A program made the translations under genes and the position numbers. Under the pieces are notes generated by a model. That model made no database searches. It worked only from the letters and a program-made list of their open reading frames with translations, and was not told the DNA's origin. From contig NC_060961.1 in the NCBI RefSeq assembly GCF_910589235.1, forward strand, positions 5,047,001 through 5,111,000: a stretch of 64,000 nt of DNA. Direction: 5' to 3'. Shown piece by piece: positions 14,419-28,474 of this stretch. Numbering within the stretch: the first letter of the stretch is position 1; every line of letters begins with the position of its first letter. This DNA is from Vespa crabro. Taxonomy: Eukaryota > Arthropoda > Insecta > Hymenoptera > Vespidae.

Positions 14419-14434
14419 AACCGCTCGAGCGGTT
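14419..14434. promoter_or_regulatory. 16-bp perfect palindrome in DNAH2 5' leader region
   Basis: AACCGCTCGAGCGGTT is self-complementary over all 16 bases. It ends 38 bases before the DNAH2 start codon and has an XhoI-like CTCGAG core. It sits in the GC-rich stretch just before the first exon, so a role as a dimeric factor site near the promoter or as a 5' UTR hairpin is possible but not shown. Confidence 0.4.
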
Positions 14435-14472
14435 AGAAGTGCCGAGGCCAGCCGAGCAGAGCCGTCAATAAA

Positions 14473-14656
14473 ATGCAAAGACGGAAAGATAAAGTTAAAG
14501 ATAAGCCGGTCCCAGACCCGTACAGAGAGTACTTGGACGCTGAGTCCACCGACGAGGAGGAAGGCAGTAAGATTTACGAGAAAAATATTAAAGGCTCTAA
14601 GCTCGCTCGCCATCTTTTCTCTCTTCTTATCATGAAATTCTTTTTTTACGTTTAAC

Positions 14657-14695
<39 letters not shown>

Positions 14696-14790
14696 TCCCT
14701 CCTTCTCTCTCTTTCTTTTTCTCTTATTCTTTCACATTTTTTTTCCCGTCGAAATTCATTCCTTTTGACGAATTCATCAAATCTCCTTTC

Positions 14791-14865
<75 letters not shown>

Positions 14866-16300
14866 GATATTCGAACGTTTTTTTCAAAATCCGCATCTTC
14901 TCTCTCTTTATTTCTTTATTTCGTTCCTCTCCCCTCCCCTTCTCCCCCCCCCCTCTCTCTCTCTTTTTATTTCATCTCTCTCTTTCCTACCCTCGCCGCA
15001 ACAATTCTTTATTTAATCAGCGATTGACTCCTCAACAATCGCCATCAATGAGATCACTATCGTCAAGATGCGTTAAATGACCAACGTAAAAGCTATCTCT
15101 CAAACAGTCCTCAGAGTCGTGCCGAATTAAATCCGGACGATTAAGTTACGATCGACGTTAAAACGAGAGTATACCTTTGAATTATGCAATGTCACGACTA
15201 ACGCGACCGCTTCTCCTCGATTAATCGACTTGCTTTCCTTCGGTAGTACCACCACCACCTTCACTTCCACCTCCTCCTACGAGTTTTCCCTTCCTCCAGA
15301 GGACGAGTTTCTAATTTGTCTCTTAGATTATGGTAATTTCTTCCTCATACCAAACCGCTTTTCCCAGAGGAGGGGAGGGGAGGGGCGAAGGGAAGGGGAG
15401 AGAAGGGAAAGGAGAAGGGAAATCCACTTGGCCGTTGGAAAATGAACCTAATTCGTCCACGCGCGAGTTCTCTCAGTACTTGCACCGCTTCCAAAGTAGA
15501 TAAACTAGATAAAGCAGTAACCTATATATGTATGTACTACGTGACCGCGAACCGTACCGTACCTCGGTTCGTGTTACTCCAAATGCATCTACCCTCTGAA
15601 AGCATACCGAATTTTGGCTATGGAAACTGTCCGCGCACAATTAAAGTCGCACTTCATCTAACACATTGATCTTCCAACGATAAGTCTGATTTCTATCGAT
15701 AATTATTAAAAGTTTTTAACGAAGATCTTTCGGGTATCGATCGGAAATATTGATCAAACGTTTCTTACATCGACTCAATTCAAATAATCGATATAATCTT
15801 TAAGTTTCGAATTATTTTCTTTCACATATTCGAGGCCGTGAAAATACGTATTAGTTTTTTTTAAATGCTAGCTAATCTTGGAGATGCAAATTTATGTTTC
15901 TAAGTAATTTCTTTTCATTTCACTTTTCTCTTGCGGTGAAGATGTAGTTTCAAATGTTGTTTTATATAAAACCCATTAGTAGAGGTCGTTGCAGAGTACT
16001 TTTAATTTATATGATATTTAGCGACTTTAAATTTATAGCAAACCACACACGAATCCTTAAGGCATTAAAACCTTGTACATATATATACTTTTCCTTTTCA
16101 TCTATTTTTATCCTATATATGTAAGATTCGTAAAAAAAAAGAAAAGGTGAGCTCTAGGGTCTACACCAAGACTCAAATGCAGGTCTCTCGCTATCTAGGT
16201 TATTGCTTTGAACTACTAAGTTATATAGATCCTTAAGATAACCTTGCCACGAATTCTTATTTTATTATTAATAGAGGTACTTGCTCCTCTACTTTTCAAG

Positions 16301-16350
<50 letters not shown>

Positions 16351-18561
16351 AAGACAATTTAAGATCCCATTAAAAGAAAAAAACAAAAATATCTATAATT
16401 AATATAATTTAAAATAATTTCTTTTTATCTTTAATTTTGCAAACTAATATTTCTTTCTTTTTTGTTTTTCTTTTTTTTTTTTTTTTTTTTTACAAAAAAT
16501 ATCTCCGCTCAATTTTATTTTGGAATTTTTCAGTTTTTTCGATTATCTTTTGAAAAATCTAAATAAATTGAAAAGTCAGTTAAAATGAAACGTCAGCAGA
16601 TTATATAGTTTATATCACAGTCTTACATTATTTCAAATCAAAATAAAAAGAGGAAACAGCATAAAAATATTGGTGATCGTTAAAATGCTTTAAAAAAAAA
16701 AAAAAAAAGTTCATTTCATGTTGTATTTCAATGTGAAATAAACTCAATGATTTCAAGGATGTTTATCATGATACAAATGGTAAGGGGTTAAAGGGAGGAA
16801 AGGGAGTAATTGGGAACGATCTGCAGACAGCTACAAGTCAAACTCACAACATCAGTTATCCAGACACGTTAACCGATGCACGAGCGTTTAACCACGACCG
16901 CATAACACGAAGGTAGATGCGAGAAGCCCAGTGCCTGCTAAATTTTCCAACATTTTGCGGAAATGTCATATGATCGAGCCCGATCGTTACGCGCTGTAAT
17001 CAGGACGCGTTCAAGTTTACCTCACTACTATGACACTATACATGTCGTACATATTCTGTTACCATATAATGAGAATCTGTCGTTGCTTTTAAAAAATTCA
17101 ACGTTTCTCGTTGGTGAAAATCAGAAAGAGTATAAAAATAAAAATTCTAAAATTTTTCATGTTTTTATCGAACCGTTTTTCCTACGCAAACGTCTCTCGA
17201 AGCAACCTCGAATATATTCGAGAGAATTCATTTTTCCAATAGATTTTCGGATTTGTTAAAGTACTTAACGAAAGAGTACCTTTAAAGGAATTATTTTGGT
17301 ATAAAAATTTAGTCGATGGCAAGAAATGTTTTTTTTTCTCTTTTTTTCAATTCAATTAAAATCTAATATTAAATATATAAATCTAATATTATAGCTTTTA
17401 TAATGGTTATTTCTATTTTATTCTCAACGCTTTATATCTCTTAAAAAGAAAACATAAATACTACTTTTTTTTTTCTCTTATCGATTTTCTTTAACGTTAA
17501 GATATAAACGTAAACGAATGGGTCTCGTCGAAACAAGAGAAAAGTTTAAACTTTTTACACGTGTAATGAATACTGACCTACTTTAATTCGAACAAATTCG
17601 ATTTGTTGAAACGATGAAAAAAACAAGTACCTTTTCAATACACGCCAAATAAGGATATTGCTGACCTAAAATAAATTCTTGGAATTCGACTCAACACGTC
17701 AATGTTAGACAAATGTAACAGATGCCACGTTTAAGTATCATTGACCTCTATACATTTTCAAAATTCTACTCATTGAGTCAATAATAAACACGTGTGTTTA
17801 CGATATGCGTATCTAACATATTATAAGAGTATCATTGACCTAAATAAATTTTCAAAACTCGGCACAGCAGTAGGCAAGTCAATAAATAAACGGATGTATT
17901 CTCGATACTTTCGCAGCATAAAAGTAACGCTGACATAAATAAATTTTTAGAATTCGACTCGACGTTTAACGAATTGAAAATAGATCGTAAATCAAAAAGT
18001 ATCGAGCGTTGATCTCTCAAAGTTCGTATATCTTTGATACAGAGGATCGTAATAACACGAATATTTATTTGATATATTTTTAACGTCTATACATGTAACT
18101 ATATAATTTTAAATTATTAAATATCTCTTTCGATTAAAAAGTTTTCAATAGAATCAATTTGCCTTAAATTATCTTTATTCTTAGTTCAAACTATTAGGAA
18201 AAATAATTAGAAAATTTGAAAACAATCGTGTACATGGTACACCATATCCAATTCAGTAACTATCCAAGTGAAAAGAAAGAATTTTTATTTTCTTCTTCTC
18301 TTTTTATTTTACAATGAATGACATTGATAAGTCTTCTTAGAGATAAAACCAGATATAGCGAGAATTCGCATAATGTGTTCTCTATCATAGTAAAGGATAA
18401 ATCACGGCAACGTATCCTTGTGCTCTCGTCTCGATTCTCCGTCGACCGACGTGTTTCCTTTTCCGTCGATTTAGTAGCTCTCCGCGATTTATCGTTCCTA
18501 TTAAATCGGCTAAGGGTAAAATCGTGATAGGTTAAAAAGGAAGCAAGAAAGAAAGAAAGAA

Positions 18562-18613
<52 letters not shown>

Positions 18614-19488
18614 CGAGACTGGGATGTCAGGTGAAAGAAAAGAAGAAAGAAGACGAAGCAAAAGGGAGAAGGAAAAAGAGAGAGAGAGAGAGAGAGAGGG
18701 GGGGAGAATGATATCGGTACGGAGAAGAGAGATTCCTAGAACGAATGCCTTCGATTTAACTCTCCTCTTCGATTTAGGAGGACCCATCGCAGCAGACGCC
18801 TTTCCAATCGACGACTAACGAACGATCCGTGCGTTCGTAGAATTTGTTTCCTTTCTCAGTTCAAACTGTCCTTTTTATTTACGAAACCCTTAGACCTTCG
18901 TCTTTTTTCGTTCCATACAAAGAAACCCCGCATCTTTGCAAGTAAGCGAGCGAGCGGGCGAACACAGAGCAGAATCTTTAAATTTCTCAATTAAACTTCC
19001 CGACGATTTTATGACCTCCGTTTCTCGTGATTTAGGATCTAGATGAATTGAAAGTTAAATTAATTGCAGAAGGAGACGAAGAAAAGGAGGTCGAGGCAGA
19101 ATTAAGAGCGGACTATACGAGTGAAGAATTGAATGAATTGGTGAGTGCCTTACACTACTTTGAGAAAGAACTGAGAAAGATTGAGAGAAATAGAGAAAGA
19201 GAGCGAAGGAGATGTGTCTCTACGTTACAAACGACTGAGAATATCGAAAAATCTCAAACGTCGGCGAATAGTTTGCGTCGAATAAAATCGTTAGAGGCGA
19301 GATCGTTCGTAAAGAGACAGTTAAAAACTTTTCTCGAATTTCTTATTCGAAAGTGGCCGATCTTAACGATCCTTCAATATCATTTTAATTGCGTTTCCAT
19401 TAAACACGTTCGTTCATTCTGCCTTTTCAATCTATCTATCTATCTCTTCCTCCCTCTCACGGTTTTCTTTTAACGTTCGGAATGAACA

Positions 19489-19528
<40 letters not shown>

Positions 19529-20007
19529 AGGGAGGGAGGGAGAATGAGCTCGCAGTTTTTCGAGAGAAAAGTTCTTAATCCTCGAAGAATCTTAAATAGT
19601 CTACGCTTCTCGAATACGAATTATCCTCACTCTACTCAGATTTTCACCGTTGGCTAAGGTACACCGTGTAAAAGGTATGACGACACTGAGTGGATTGTCG
19701 AAGAAGGATTGGACGTATCAGTGTCATCTGATTATTCAAGAGTTCTTTGAAAACCCAAAGCACCGCGTGCTCTGCATATACTACGAAGCTAGGAACAATA
19801 TACCAACAGCCTTGCTGTCTTTTCCGTTGACACCGGTATACGAACTCTGCTACTTCGTCCGAAAACCTAACGAGATATTTCGCTTGGACAACTTCCATGA
19901 CACCATTGCGTTTGGTTCATTCAACTGGAACGTCGAACATTATATTCTCAACATTGTTCAAAATGTTCTGTCACCGATCTTTTCCAAAATCGAGACATGG
20001 CCCGAAA
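14473..20007 (+). CDS. DNAH2: DNAH2 exons 1-3: extreme N-terminus
   Basis: Exons 14473-14566, 19043-19140 and 19659-20007 encode residues 1-180. The first 60 or so residues are acidic and lysine-rich, as is common for the variable N-terminus of axonemal dyneins. Exon 3 is more typical, ending in NVLSPIFSKIETWPE just before the conserved WPES motif. Exon 1 ends after GGCA with donor GTAAGA. Exon 2 begins after the AG at 19041-19042, not the AG at 19034-19035, because only the former keeps the frame. Exon 3 ends at a minor-class donor. The N-terminal exons are the least conserved, so exons 1-2 are less certain than the rest. Confidence 0.75.
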
Positions 20008-20168
20008 GTATCCTTTCCCTTTTATTTTATCTACTTGTTTATTTATTTTTCCTTTTGAAATAATTTTCCGGAGATTTCGTCGGCAAATAACTCGCACTTC
20101 GGAATATCTTTGAAATATTGAGGCAAGACGAATGAATCGCTAAGCTTCGATATACGAACGGAGAGATA

Positions 20169-20203
<35 letters not shown>

Positions 20204-21230
20204 GGGGGAAAGCGAAAGAGAAAGAAATTCAGCATAGAAAGTTTTACGATCCCTCAACGAACGACACGTGCAACGTGAAAGTTTAATTAAATGCTCGAAG
20301 CCAGAACGCCGATTCTTCCGATAAGCAAGAATACCTTCATCTGAGGAAGAATCAAATTTAACTTCTACCATGTAAATGTCCTTCCGGTAGTTTAGCAGCC
20401 ATTTTTCTCGTATGGTTTAACGTTCGTATAAAACGAAAAATATTTTTAATCGTAAGAAAGTCAGTTTAACTAACTAAATAGATATACTATCTGGAAATAA
20501 TAAAAAGAAAGGAAATAAGGAAAATAGTATGGAAAAGGAAGGAATAATAAAAGAGAGGTAAGGTCCTAATCGTTAACTTCCAGGCAGTTTCGGTCAGTCG
20601 CAAACAGCGCGGGAGAGCCAGCGCGGGCGGATGGAAGTAGTTGCAGTAGTTTCTCTAGATTAGCGTCGCACCGATGCCAAGGGCGATCACATGGATACGC
20701 GGACCGCACTCGCTTCGGCTTAAGGTCATAACAATCTGACGTGATGACATTACCAAGTGAATTTGTAACTTCACTCGCAATCCCGTTACTAAAACGCGCG
20801 AGCAAAGTTTTCGGAACCTCATGAGCTCTGCCGAGAACTCCCCACGTGTTGAAGTCCAATGTTCCTGCGCAGAAGCTTACAGTGGAAGCAGTTCGATGTT
20901 GCGCTCGGTGGGGACTACGGGAGGAAAGAGACGACACACAGGGACAGAGAAAGAGCGTACCAAGCGAAGTTATTATTACCATAATTTTCGGCTAAATGCA
21001 CTGCCCAACTCGGCGCCGGTAAATTCAACGTCGATGTTTGCTCACGTACGTGAACGAAATTACTACAGTCGCTGAGTTCGAAACGATTGCGTTGCATTTG
21101 GACGAAATGCAATTCGTTATTTCTAATGGATTCTGAAGTAGAGAATTTGATTGAATTCGTACAGTTTATGCTGTCCCTTTTATTCTATTTCTATATTTCT
21201 CTCGGTTAAAGACTTTTCTTGGCTTATACA

Positions 21231-21268
<38 letters not shown>

Positions 21269-24200
21269 GATATTGATTCAGAATTTTCGTTTAGATAAAA
21301 TAGCCGACGGTACTCTTACGATCAAAGAGGAATTTTCAAACAACATGTTATGGTGATATCACTTTTCTTCTATTTTTTTTTCTAGCATTGAAAAATATGG
21401 TACGTTCGTTTTGCAAAAAAATACATCGAGCGATCGCTATTGATATTGTATATTTTTATCCGTAAAAAAGATTCTCTCGTAATAAAAAAGGATCTCTGTT
21501 AGAATTAAGACCTTCATAATACATAGAAATGTCGATAGTGATAATTAGATATGCCAACCTATGTCAATCTCTTTTCAAACTTTATTTGTCTTCCTTAACC
21601 GATGACTCGTCGAAACACATGCGTGAAAATGGACTTTTTCACCAACATGCACGCCTTTCTATTCAACTTGACCGATTTCACGTACAAAATGCTGGGCTTA
21701 ACTGTGATATATGTACCTGTCTTGAGTAAAGAGCTCACCGCCGAGAAAGGCAGCACCGATAAGGATTTAGTTAAACAGCTCGAGAATGTGGTGAGTCATT
21801 GGACCACTCAAATCAAACTAACCCTCATCGATGAGGAAGAAACAGATCTGCAACAACTTCTTTCCCTTGATGACGAATACGATTTCTGGATCTATAGATG
21901 TGAGTAATAATTTGATAAATCCCTGCTACTTATCTCGATTAATCTCTTTAACGAACGATATGACTGGAATTTTATTTTTGATTTTTTTTTTTTTTCTTTT
22001 TTTTCTATTATAAAGGAAAATCTCTAATCCTAACCATTATTCTATAGTTGATAAAATTTCGTATTAAAAAGCAAACCATAGAAATACCATAAATTGTATT
22101 CGTTCGGCTGTCAGGATGATGAAATCGATAGTTTCGTGTTACTTGATTATCATAATCTAATATGGCTGTTCCTTTACTTTGTTCCTAGATGATAATCTCT
22201 ATGGATTAAATTATCAAGTTCACAAGCATATGGTTGAACGTATCATAAATATATTAATGTTAACCCAATCAACTTATGTGCATCAATTTCTCACATTACG
22301 AGAAGACATAGAATTGGGAATCATTAAAGCTAGATCGAACATTGAGTATTTGTCACTTCTGAAGGAAGCTTGCAGGAAATTAAAGCAATGCACAACACCA
22401 GAAGGATTAACTCCGGTTCTACCGAAAATTATACATCTCTGTAGAACTATCTGGTTAAATTCGCCTTACTACAATACCACCGAGAAAATGACTAATCTGT
22501 TCACTACATTGAGCAACGATATCATTATAATCTGTCGGAATTTAATCGACCTTCGGCAAGTATTCAAAGGGAAAACTCGTGCCAGCATCCAAATGTTCTC
22601 CGATTGTATTCGTGTTTGCGAAGATTACAAGAAACTTTATATTCAAGTAAATACATACAAACAAATTTTTTTTATTAAGAAAAATCATATCCGTGTGTTT
22701 GAATAATATTAAGATTTTACGTAAAGTATATTACTATATTATTTGATTTTATTTATTCTTTACAAATATCGGTAATCTTTAAAACATGAAAATTTTTGGA
22801 AAAAGACAACTGAATTGCTTCTACAAAAGCTTCGTACAAAATTTACATTCGTTATAAAACTGGATTGTAATAAATCACGGAATCCTCATTTTTCTTTTTC
22901 TGAATACAGAAATATGATCCTTTGGCAATTACAGTGGATCACAAAAATATGCGGACACTTTTTTGAGTGGAATAATTTCTTCTATATTGTACAAAGTACT
23001 TTGAATTTTTTATAAGATCCGAAGAAATTAATATGCTATATGAAGTCCGGGAAAAATTAAAAAAATAAAAAAAATTACTTTTCGTTGTTACTCATTGACC
23101 AATGTCGAAAAAACTATTTAATATCAGAAGATGTTCAAATATCTTCATGATCCCGTACATTTAATGCATAAAACTGATACGAGTAGCAATGAATAATGAT
23201 ATAAGAAAATAGGAACTTATTCGTAATCATTGCGATAATCGAAAAGTTAATCCTTAAAGGCAAAATTTACACTGAAGTTAATAAAAATCATTATACATTA
23301 AAATTGTACATTTAAAATTATGCTATATAAATGTCACGAACAAATACATTCAAAGCTTATTGCATGTCATATAATTCAGTAGAATCACAGATAGGTAAAT
23401 GCATTAAAAGCTTATTGCATCTCATGTCATGGGAATTGTTGTTGAAGAATGAAAAATGATATCGTAGAAAAAAATACGTTAAATGGGATTGTATAATTAA
23501 ATAAATGGATTCGTGTACCAAAAAGAGATTTATAAAATTATTTTTCTCTTTTTTCCGAAAACAACGATCCACACGTAAAAAATATATTTTATATTTCTTA
23601 TATTTTTTACATTTATTTTACCAAAATGGATTAATCGCTTTTCGATCATATAACATATTTGAATGCATTCTGTTTCCACATATGCATGTATGTACATACT
23701 TGTCTCAGTCGAATTCGAAATATCATTTGATGAAATGAAAGATATTAATATCTTTTTAAAATCGCTATGCTATCGGAAAGATTGGAAATATTCGTGCAAC
23801 TTTAAAAGAGTATATAAGTTAATCTTAAGAAGCTGTGAAGAGTGAGGACTCCTTCTTCTGTATTCTCGTTTAACTTTTCTTTAGGAAGGTAGAAGTAGTT
23901 TAGACAATGTAGGTATAAGTTTTCGCGTTAACCGAAAGGTGCAATAACGCTGAGTTAGGCTTTCCCTTTTCGCATAACGCGATAACGAGTGAAATTCTTC
24001 TGCGCGAGTAATACGTCGCTCTTTTTCGAGTTTCCTCAAGAAAATATATAGGTAGACTACTATAAAACTAAGTTTTATGGTGACAAACCTATGACGGTAT
24101 CTACGCCGTGATTATAATAAAACGTGAGAAACTACTGAGGAAATAAATAAGTTGAACTTTATGTTGCTAGTCGAACGAAAACGAAAATAAAATCTGATTG

Positions 24201-27200
24201 TAGTTATAATCTCTTTCAAATTTTATTACCACGATGATATAATTAAATTATTATTTTACAGATTTCAAATGCCCATAATATGTACACCAAATATCCATGG
24301 AAATTAGACATCGATAACATTTTTTATCATATAAACATTTTTATCGAAAGATGCCAAGACATGATAGTCATCTGCAATGCGATGATAGACTTTGCCAGGT
24401 ATTGGATAAGGTTGATTAAAAAAAAAAAAAAAAAAAAAGAAAAAAAGAAAAAAAAAATATGGAATATTCGGACATTTTTTTAAAACTGTATATCTGAATT
24501 TTTAATAGATACATTTGAATTTCTATTTTTCTTTAATTCTTCATTACTTTAAATCTATTCGGATATAAAAAAAAAACAATTTTTTATTTGGATTAGAATT
24601 ATTCGAATATCAATTTCTACGACTTACGGTAAATCAAAGAGAAGAATGTATTTTTTATTATTTCATAGAATGGACGAAACAACTAACATTCTAAGACCAA
24701 AGTTTGTTGGAACCAAGGGAGAAGAACACGGTAGAGCCTGTCAAAAGATCGAAAGACTCTTTCTCGAGAGTTTACAGAAAATCGAAGTAAACTCTCATAA
24801 AATATTCGATGTGCTGCACGTCGCCTGGCAGAACATTATGTCTGTCTTTCGCAACGAAGTCAGAGAATTGGAGATAATAATCGAGAACTTGATAGCAACC
24901 GTCTTCGTCGACATGAATAACGTGCAAGAGGGTATCGAGAATCTCCATGGATTTTACAATTATATGAACAGAGAGGAACTACAGGAGCTCTTCAATAATA
25001 AGACTATGGAGGTAAGCGAGTTTCGAGAGCGAACTCGAACTTAGAAACAAGATTTTCAAAGTTAAACATTGCAATTGGAATTTCGAAAACTAATAAACGT
25101 AGCTATAAAACAATTCGAAAATGTAATGTATAACATATAAATATATTTAAAATTTATTAATGCCCTAAATGGTCACCATAAGGAATAAATATGGAACAAA
25201 GAAAAAGAAATAATATAAGATATATTAAAATTATAAAAATTGATAACTCAAATTCATATTACTTTTAACTCATCTAAGTTATAACTTTCTATAATGTATC
25301 TATCTTTATTGCACAATGCACATGCATCTTAATAGTCCATATTCTATAGATACATTTTGATAAAAAATCTAACAATTACATCAGGTATGGAAAATGTTCG
25401 ACAATGATATTCAGTTTACAAAGCAAGATATCTTAAATTATAAACAAAAATATTCATCGATGATGCCGCATTACTCCGGCAAAGCATTGGTCCTGGAACA
25501 AAAAGCATATAATTTGAAAAGAATGAAAAAAATGATGGAAGAAGCTGAATGGATGCCATATTGTTCCATGAAATTTGAGATCTTCAATCAGTGCGAAATC
25601 CTTATAAAGTCAATCGAAGACTTAATAAAGAATCTCCATAACGAATGGATCGAAGAATCTGGTGAAAATCCACGCACTCATCTCGATCGATACTTAATGA
25701 AACGCCATGCACAATTTCCCCTGTTACTCGACTGTAATATGGATTCTTTTATATTAAACCTTTGCCGAGAATGCGATAGTTGGATAAATCTTCGATTCCA
25801 TATACCGATCCAAATGACTGTTATACATGTTAAAAAGGACATAATCTTTTTTACTTACGAAGGTATCCTTGCAGTGATCCATACTTACAACAAAATCATG
25901 GAAGGTTGGTTGATCGTCCATAATTGTTTCCTCTTTAATTTGTTAACCTATCATTTGTTAACCTATCAATCGTATTTGAAAATTTTCGATTGGTTAATAC
26001 AGATATATAAAGATTATTTCGATTAAAAATAAAATGATAAATAGAACGAAGATAAAATAACATTGGATAAATTAATTAATCGTAAAAAGAAAAATCGTGA
26101 GTTATAATATTTTTTTACGAATGATTTATTTATTCTTTTATCATTTGAAACAAAACAAAAATTTTTATTATTTTTCTTTTTTCTATCATTTTATTACTTA
26201 AAGAATAATTACATTTTCGTGATAAATTAAATCGTTCTCCCAAGCTATCGGATTAATTATATTTGAAATCTGTCTTAATGGAATCTATACTAGAAAGTGT
26301 AAGTATCCCTGCTAACGATGATTCATTTTGATCGATCGAAGATTACAATTAAAGAAAAAAAGTTTGGATGAAGATAAAAAGAACTAAAGATTCTTAAATG
26401 TAATATCTTTTACTCATGAGGAATCCCACGTACGAAATGATAAACGACATTTTCATTTTTCAGCATTGTCCGACAGAGAACGTGAACTGTTTCGAGAATT
26501 AATCCGGAGGGTCGACGGACAGATCAATCCTGGCTTAAATAGACTAACGTGGAACACGGAGAACATCGAAAATTACATTGAAGATTGCTACGATGAAGCC
26601 AGAAATGTAAGCTTTAACGATTCCATTTATGCTACAAGTTCATCCCAATTGTGGTTTAATTTCATTTTCTATGTATTATAACGAAGAAGTACACTCGATA
26701 TTCTAGCTTTATTTATCATATCATCCATTCATAAGTAAACATGTTATCTCCTTATCTCTAAATAATCTGTATCTATATCTAAAGAACGTGGTTATTCGAA
26801 AAGATTATCCGATTATGAAAATTTACTGTCTTCGAGAAAGATAGGAAAATGAAAAAGAAAAAAAAAAAGGAAAAAAAAAAAAGAAAAATAAAAATAAATA
26901 AAAATAAAATTTTCAGCTCTTTGAATTCATTAATGTTTATAAGAAAGCCAATACTGAGATAGTAAAGATATGCGAGAATATTTGCGAATTGTCGATGATC
27001 AAGTTAAAACCGAATTATGCGTACACCTTGTCGGAATTGCAGGAGGAACTTGTAAACGTGAGGTGAGCCATACAATTTTGAAGCATGAAACTATGGAACT
27101 TTGAAACTCCCTAAAACTTTTCAGGGATGCGGTTACTGCCAATATACTTACAAAGTACAACATGATAGTTCAATACATCATGGTGGTCTTCAACGGATTT

Positions 27201-27799
27201 AAAGGAGTAATCCATGACGTAAGTCATAGATAATCGAAACTTTTTTGAGATATGATATCTATTCATTTATTTATCATTTTCCTTGGGATTAACATAACAC
27301 AATTACGATAATAGTACGATACAACTACATGGTATTTAAATGGTACAAACAACATAATGTATTTGTAATATGTTAAATTAGAAATACCACGTAGAACGTA
27401 CGTTAAAGAATCGATAAAATCGTCGTCGTTTAAAGAGACTTTAAGTATCAAGAAAACGAAAGAACATATACATCCTCGAAGAATTTCGAGAAGATACTTT
27501 ATAAATTTATGCGCTCGTAAAGCTCGCTAAGACACCGTAATAGTGCTTAAAGATCTGAAATTCGCTTCTTATGATTTTATGCACTCGCGGGACTTTCCGA
27601 GGATTACCTCTCGACTACTTACGGGGACTTTTATTGTCGTCTCGACGAAAGGAGAGACGAGGAACACGAAGGACGAAGATCCGTAAAGAGAAACGTTGAA
27701 ATCGACGATGTAGTCGTAATACGATCCTCTCGCGTAGACGCTTGATGCGTTTACTCCGGAGATTAAACTTTCGAGTTATTTTTACGTTACGTATCATAC

Positions 27800-27866
<67 letters not shown>

Positions 27867-28397
27867 CACTATACTCATCTTCATTGCATGGCAAACGAAC
27901 ACTGAAATTATTTTATACAGAAATAACTTCCAGTGACTATAATTACTCTTAAAATATTTCTTCAAATGGATAAGATATCGTTATTATTTCTTAGACATTT
28001 TTCACGTATAAATAAAGTTAAGAAAGACAGAAGAAACGTAGATATTTTAATATTTTCAAGTCGCATTACAAATCTATCCTTTAATGATCTGATTACTTTC
28101 GCACTCATGGTGCAAGCTCGATTAACTTCAAAAAGTTATGTTATATTTTTATCGCTATAAACAAAGGGCACATGTCAATGTATCTTTTATTTGATGTATC
28201 GCTGAGAAAAAAAAAATAGAGAATAATCCTTTTAAATCGAATCTATAGTTCCCCTTTAATGCCAGCCAAAGGGTGTATTAATTTTTCTCTCTCCCCGTTC
28301 TCCAACCGAATCCATCGAATAAATCCGTTTTCCAGATTACAACGACCAAAATGAATTATCCTCTTTCATATAACTCGAATCCAAGCCATAGATTTCA

Positions 28398-28474
<77 letters not shown>

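Larger units (their letters stand above)
9501..14472. other. Gene-poor flank upstream of DNAH2
   Basis: No coding region is supported. It holds (GA)n at 9540-9590, poly(T) at 10447-10462, a 60-bp (CT)n array at 12423-12482, a TTCG tetranucleotide array at 12518-12553, (GA)n at 13503-13533 and AT-rich filler. The last few hundred bases should contain the DNAH2 promoter and 5' UTR. I found no TATA box I would defend. Confidence 0.55.
14567..19042 (+). other. DNAH2 intron 1 (4.5 kb)
   Basis: The largest intron of the gene and the likeliest place for intronic regulatory DNA. It contains (CT)n arrays at 14657-14692 and 14791-14864, (AT)n at 16301-16347, poly(T) at 16470-16491, an antisense tRNA-like sequence at 16157-16232, a diverged minisatellite at 17565-17965, and (GA)n at 18570-18610 and 18675-18700. 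No further exon was recognised. Confidence 0.7.

Noticed and set aside
14281..14613. 110-codon minus-strand frame over DNAH2 exon 1
   Set aside because: It is the antisense shadow of exon 1 and its GC-rich leader, with no family resemblance or splice context.
20566..20982. 138-codon minus-strand frame in DNAH2 intron 3
   Set aside because: Composition is coding-like, but no domain, no splice sites and no partner exon could be seen, so it is listed only as an island worth checking.
6930..24103. Shared 15-mer ACCTATGACGGTATC at about 6930 and 24089
   Set aside because: One such match is expected by chance in a window of this size, and the flanks do not align.
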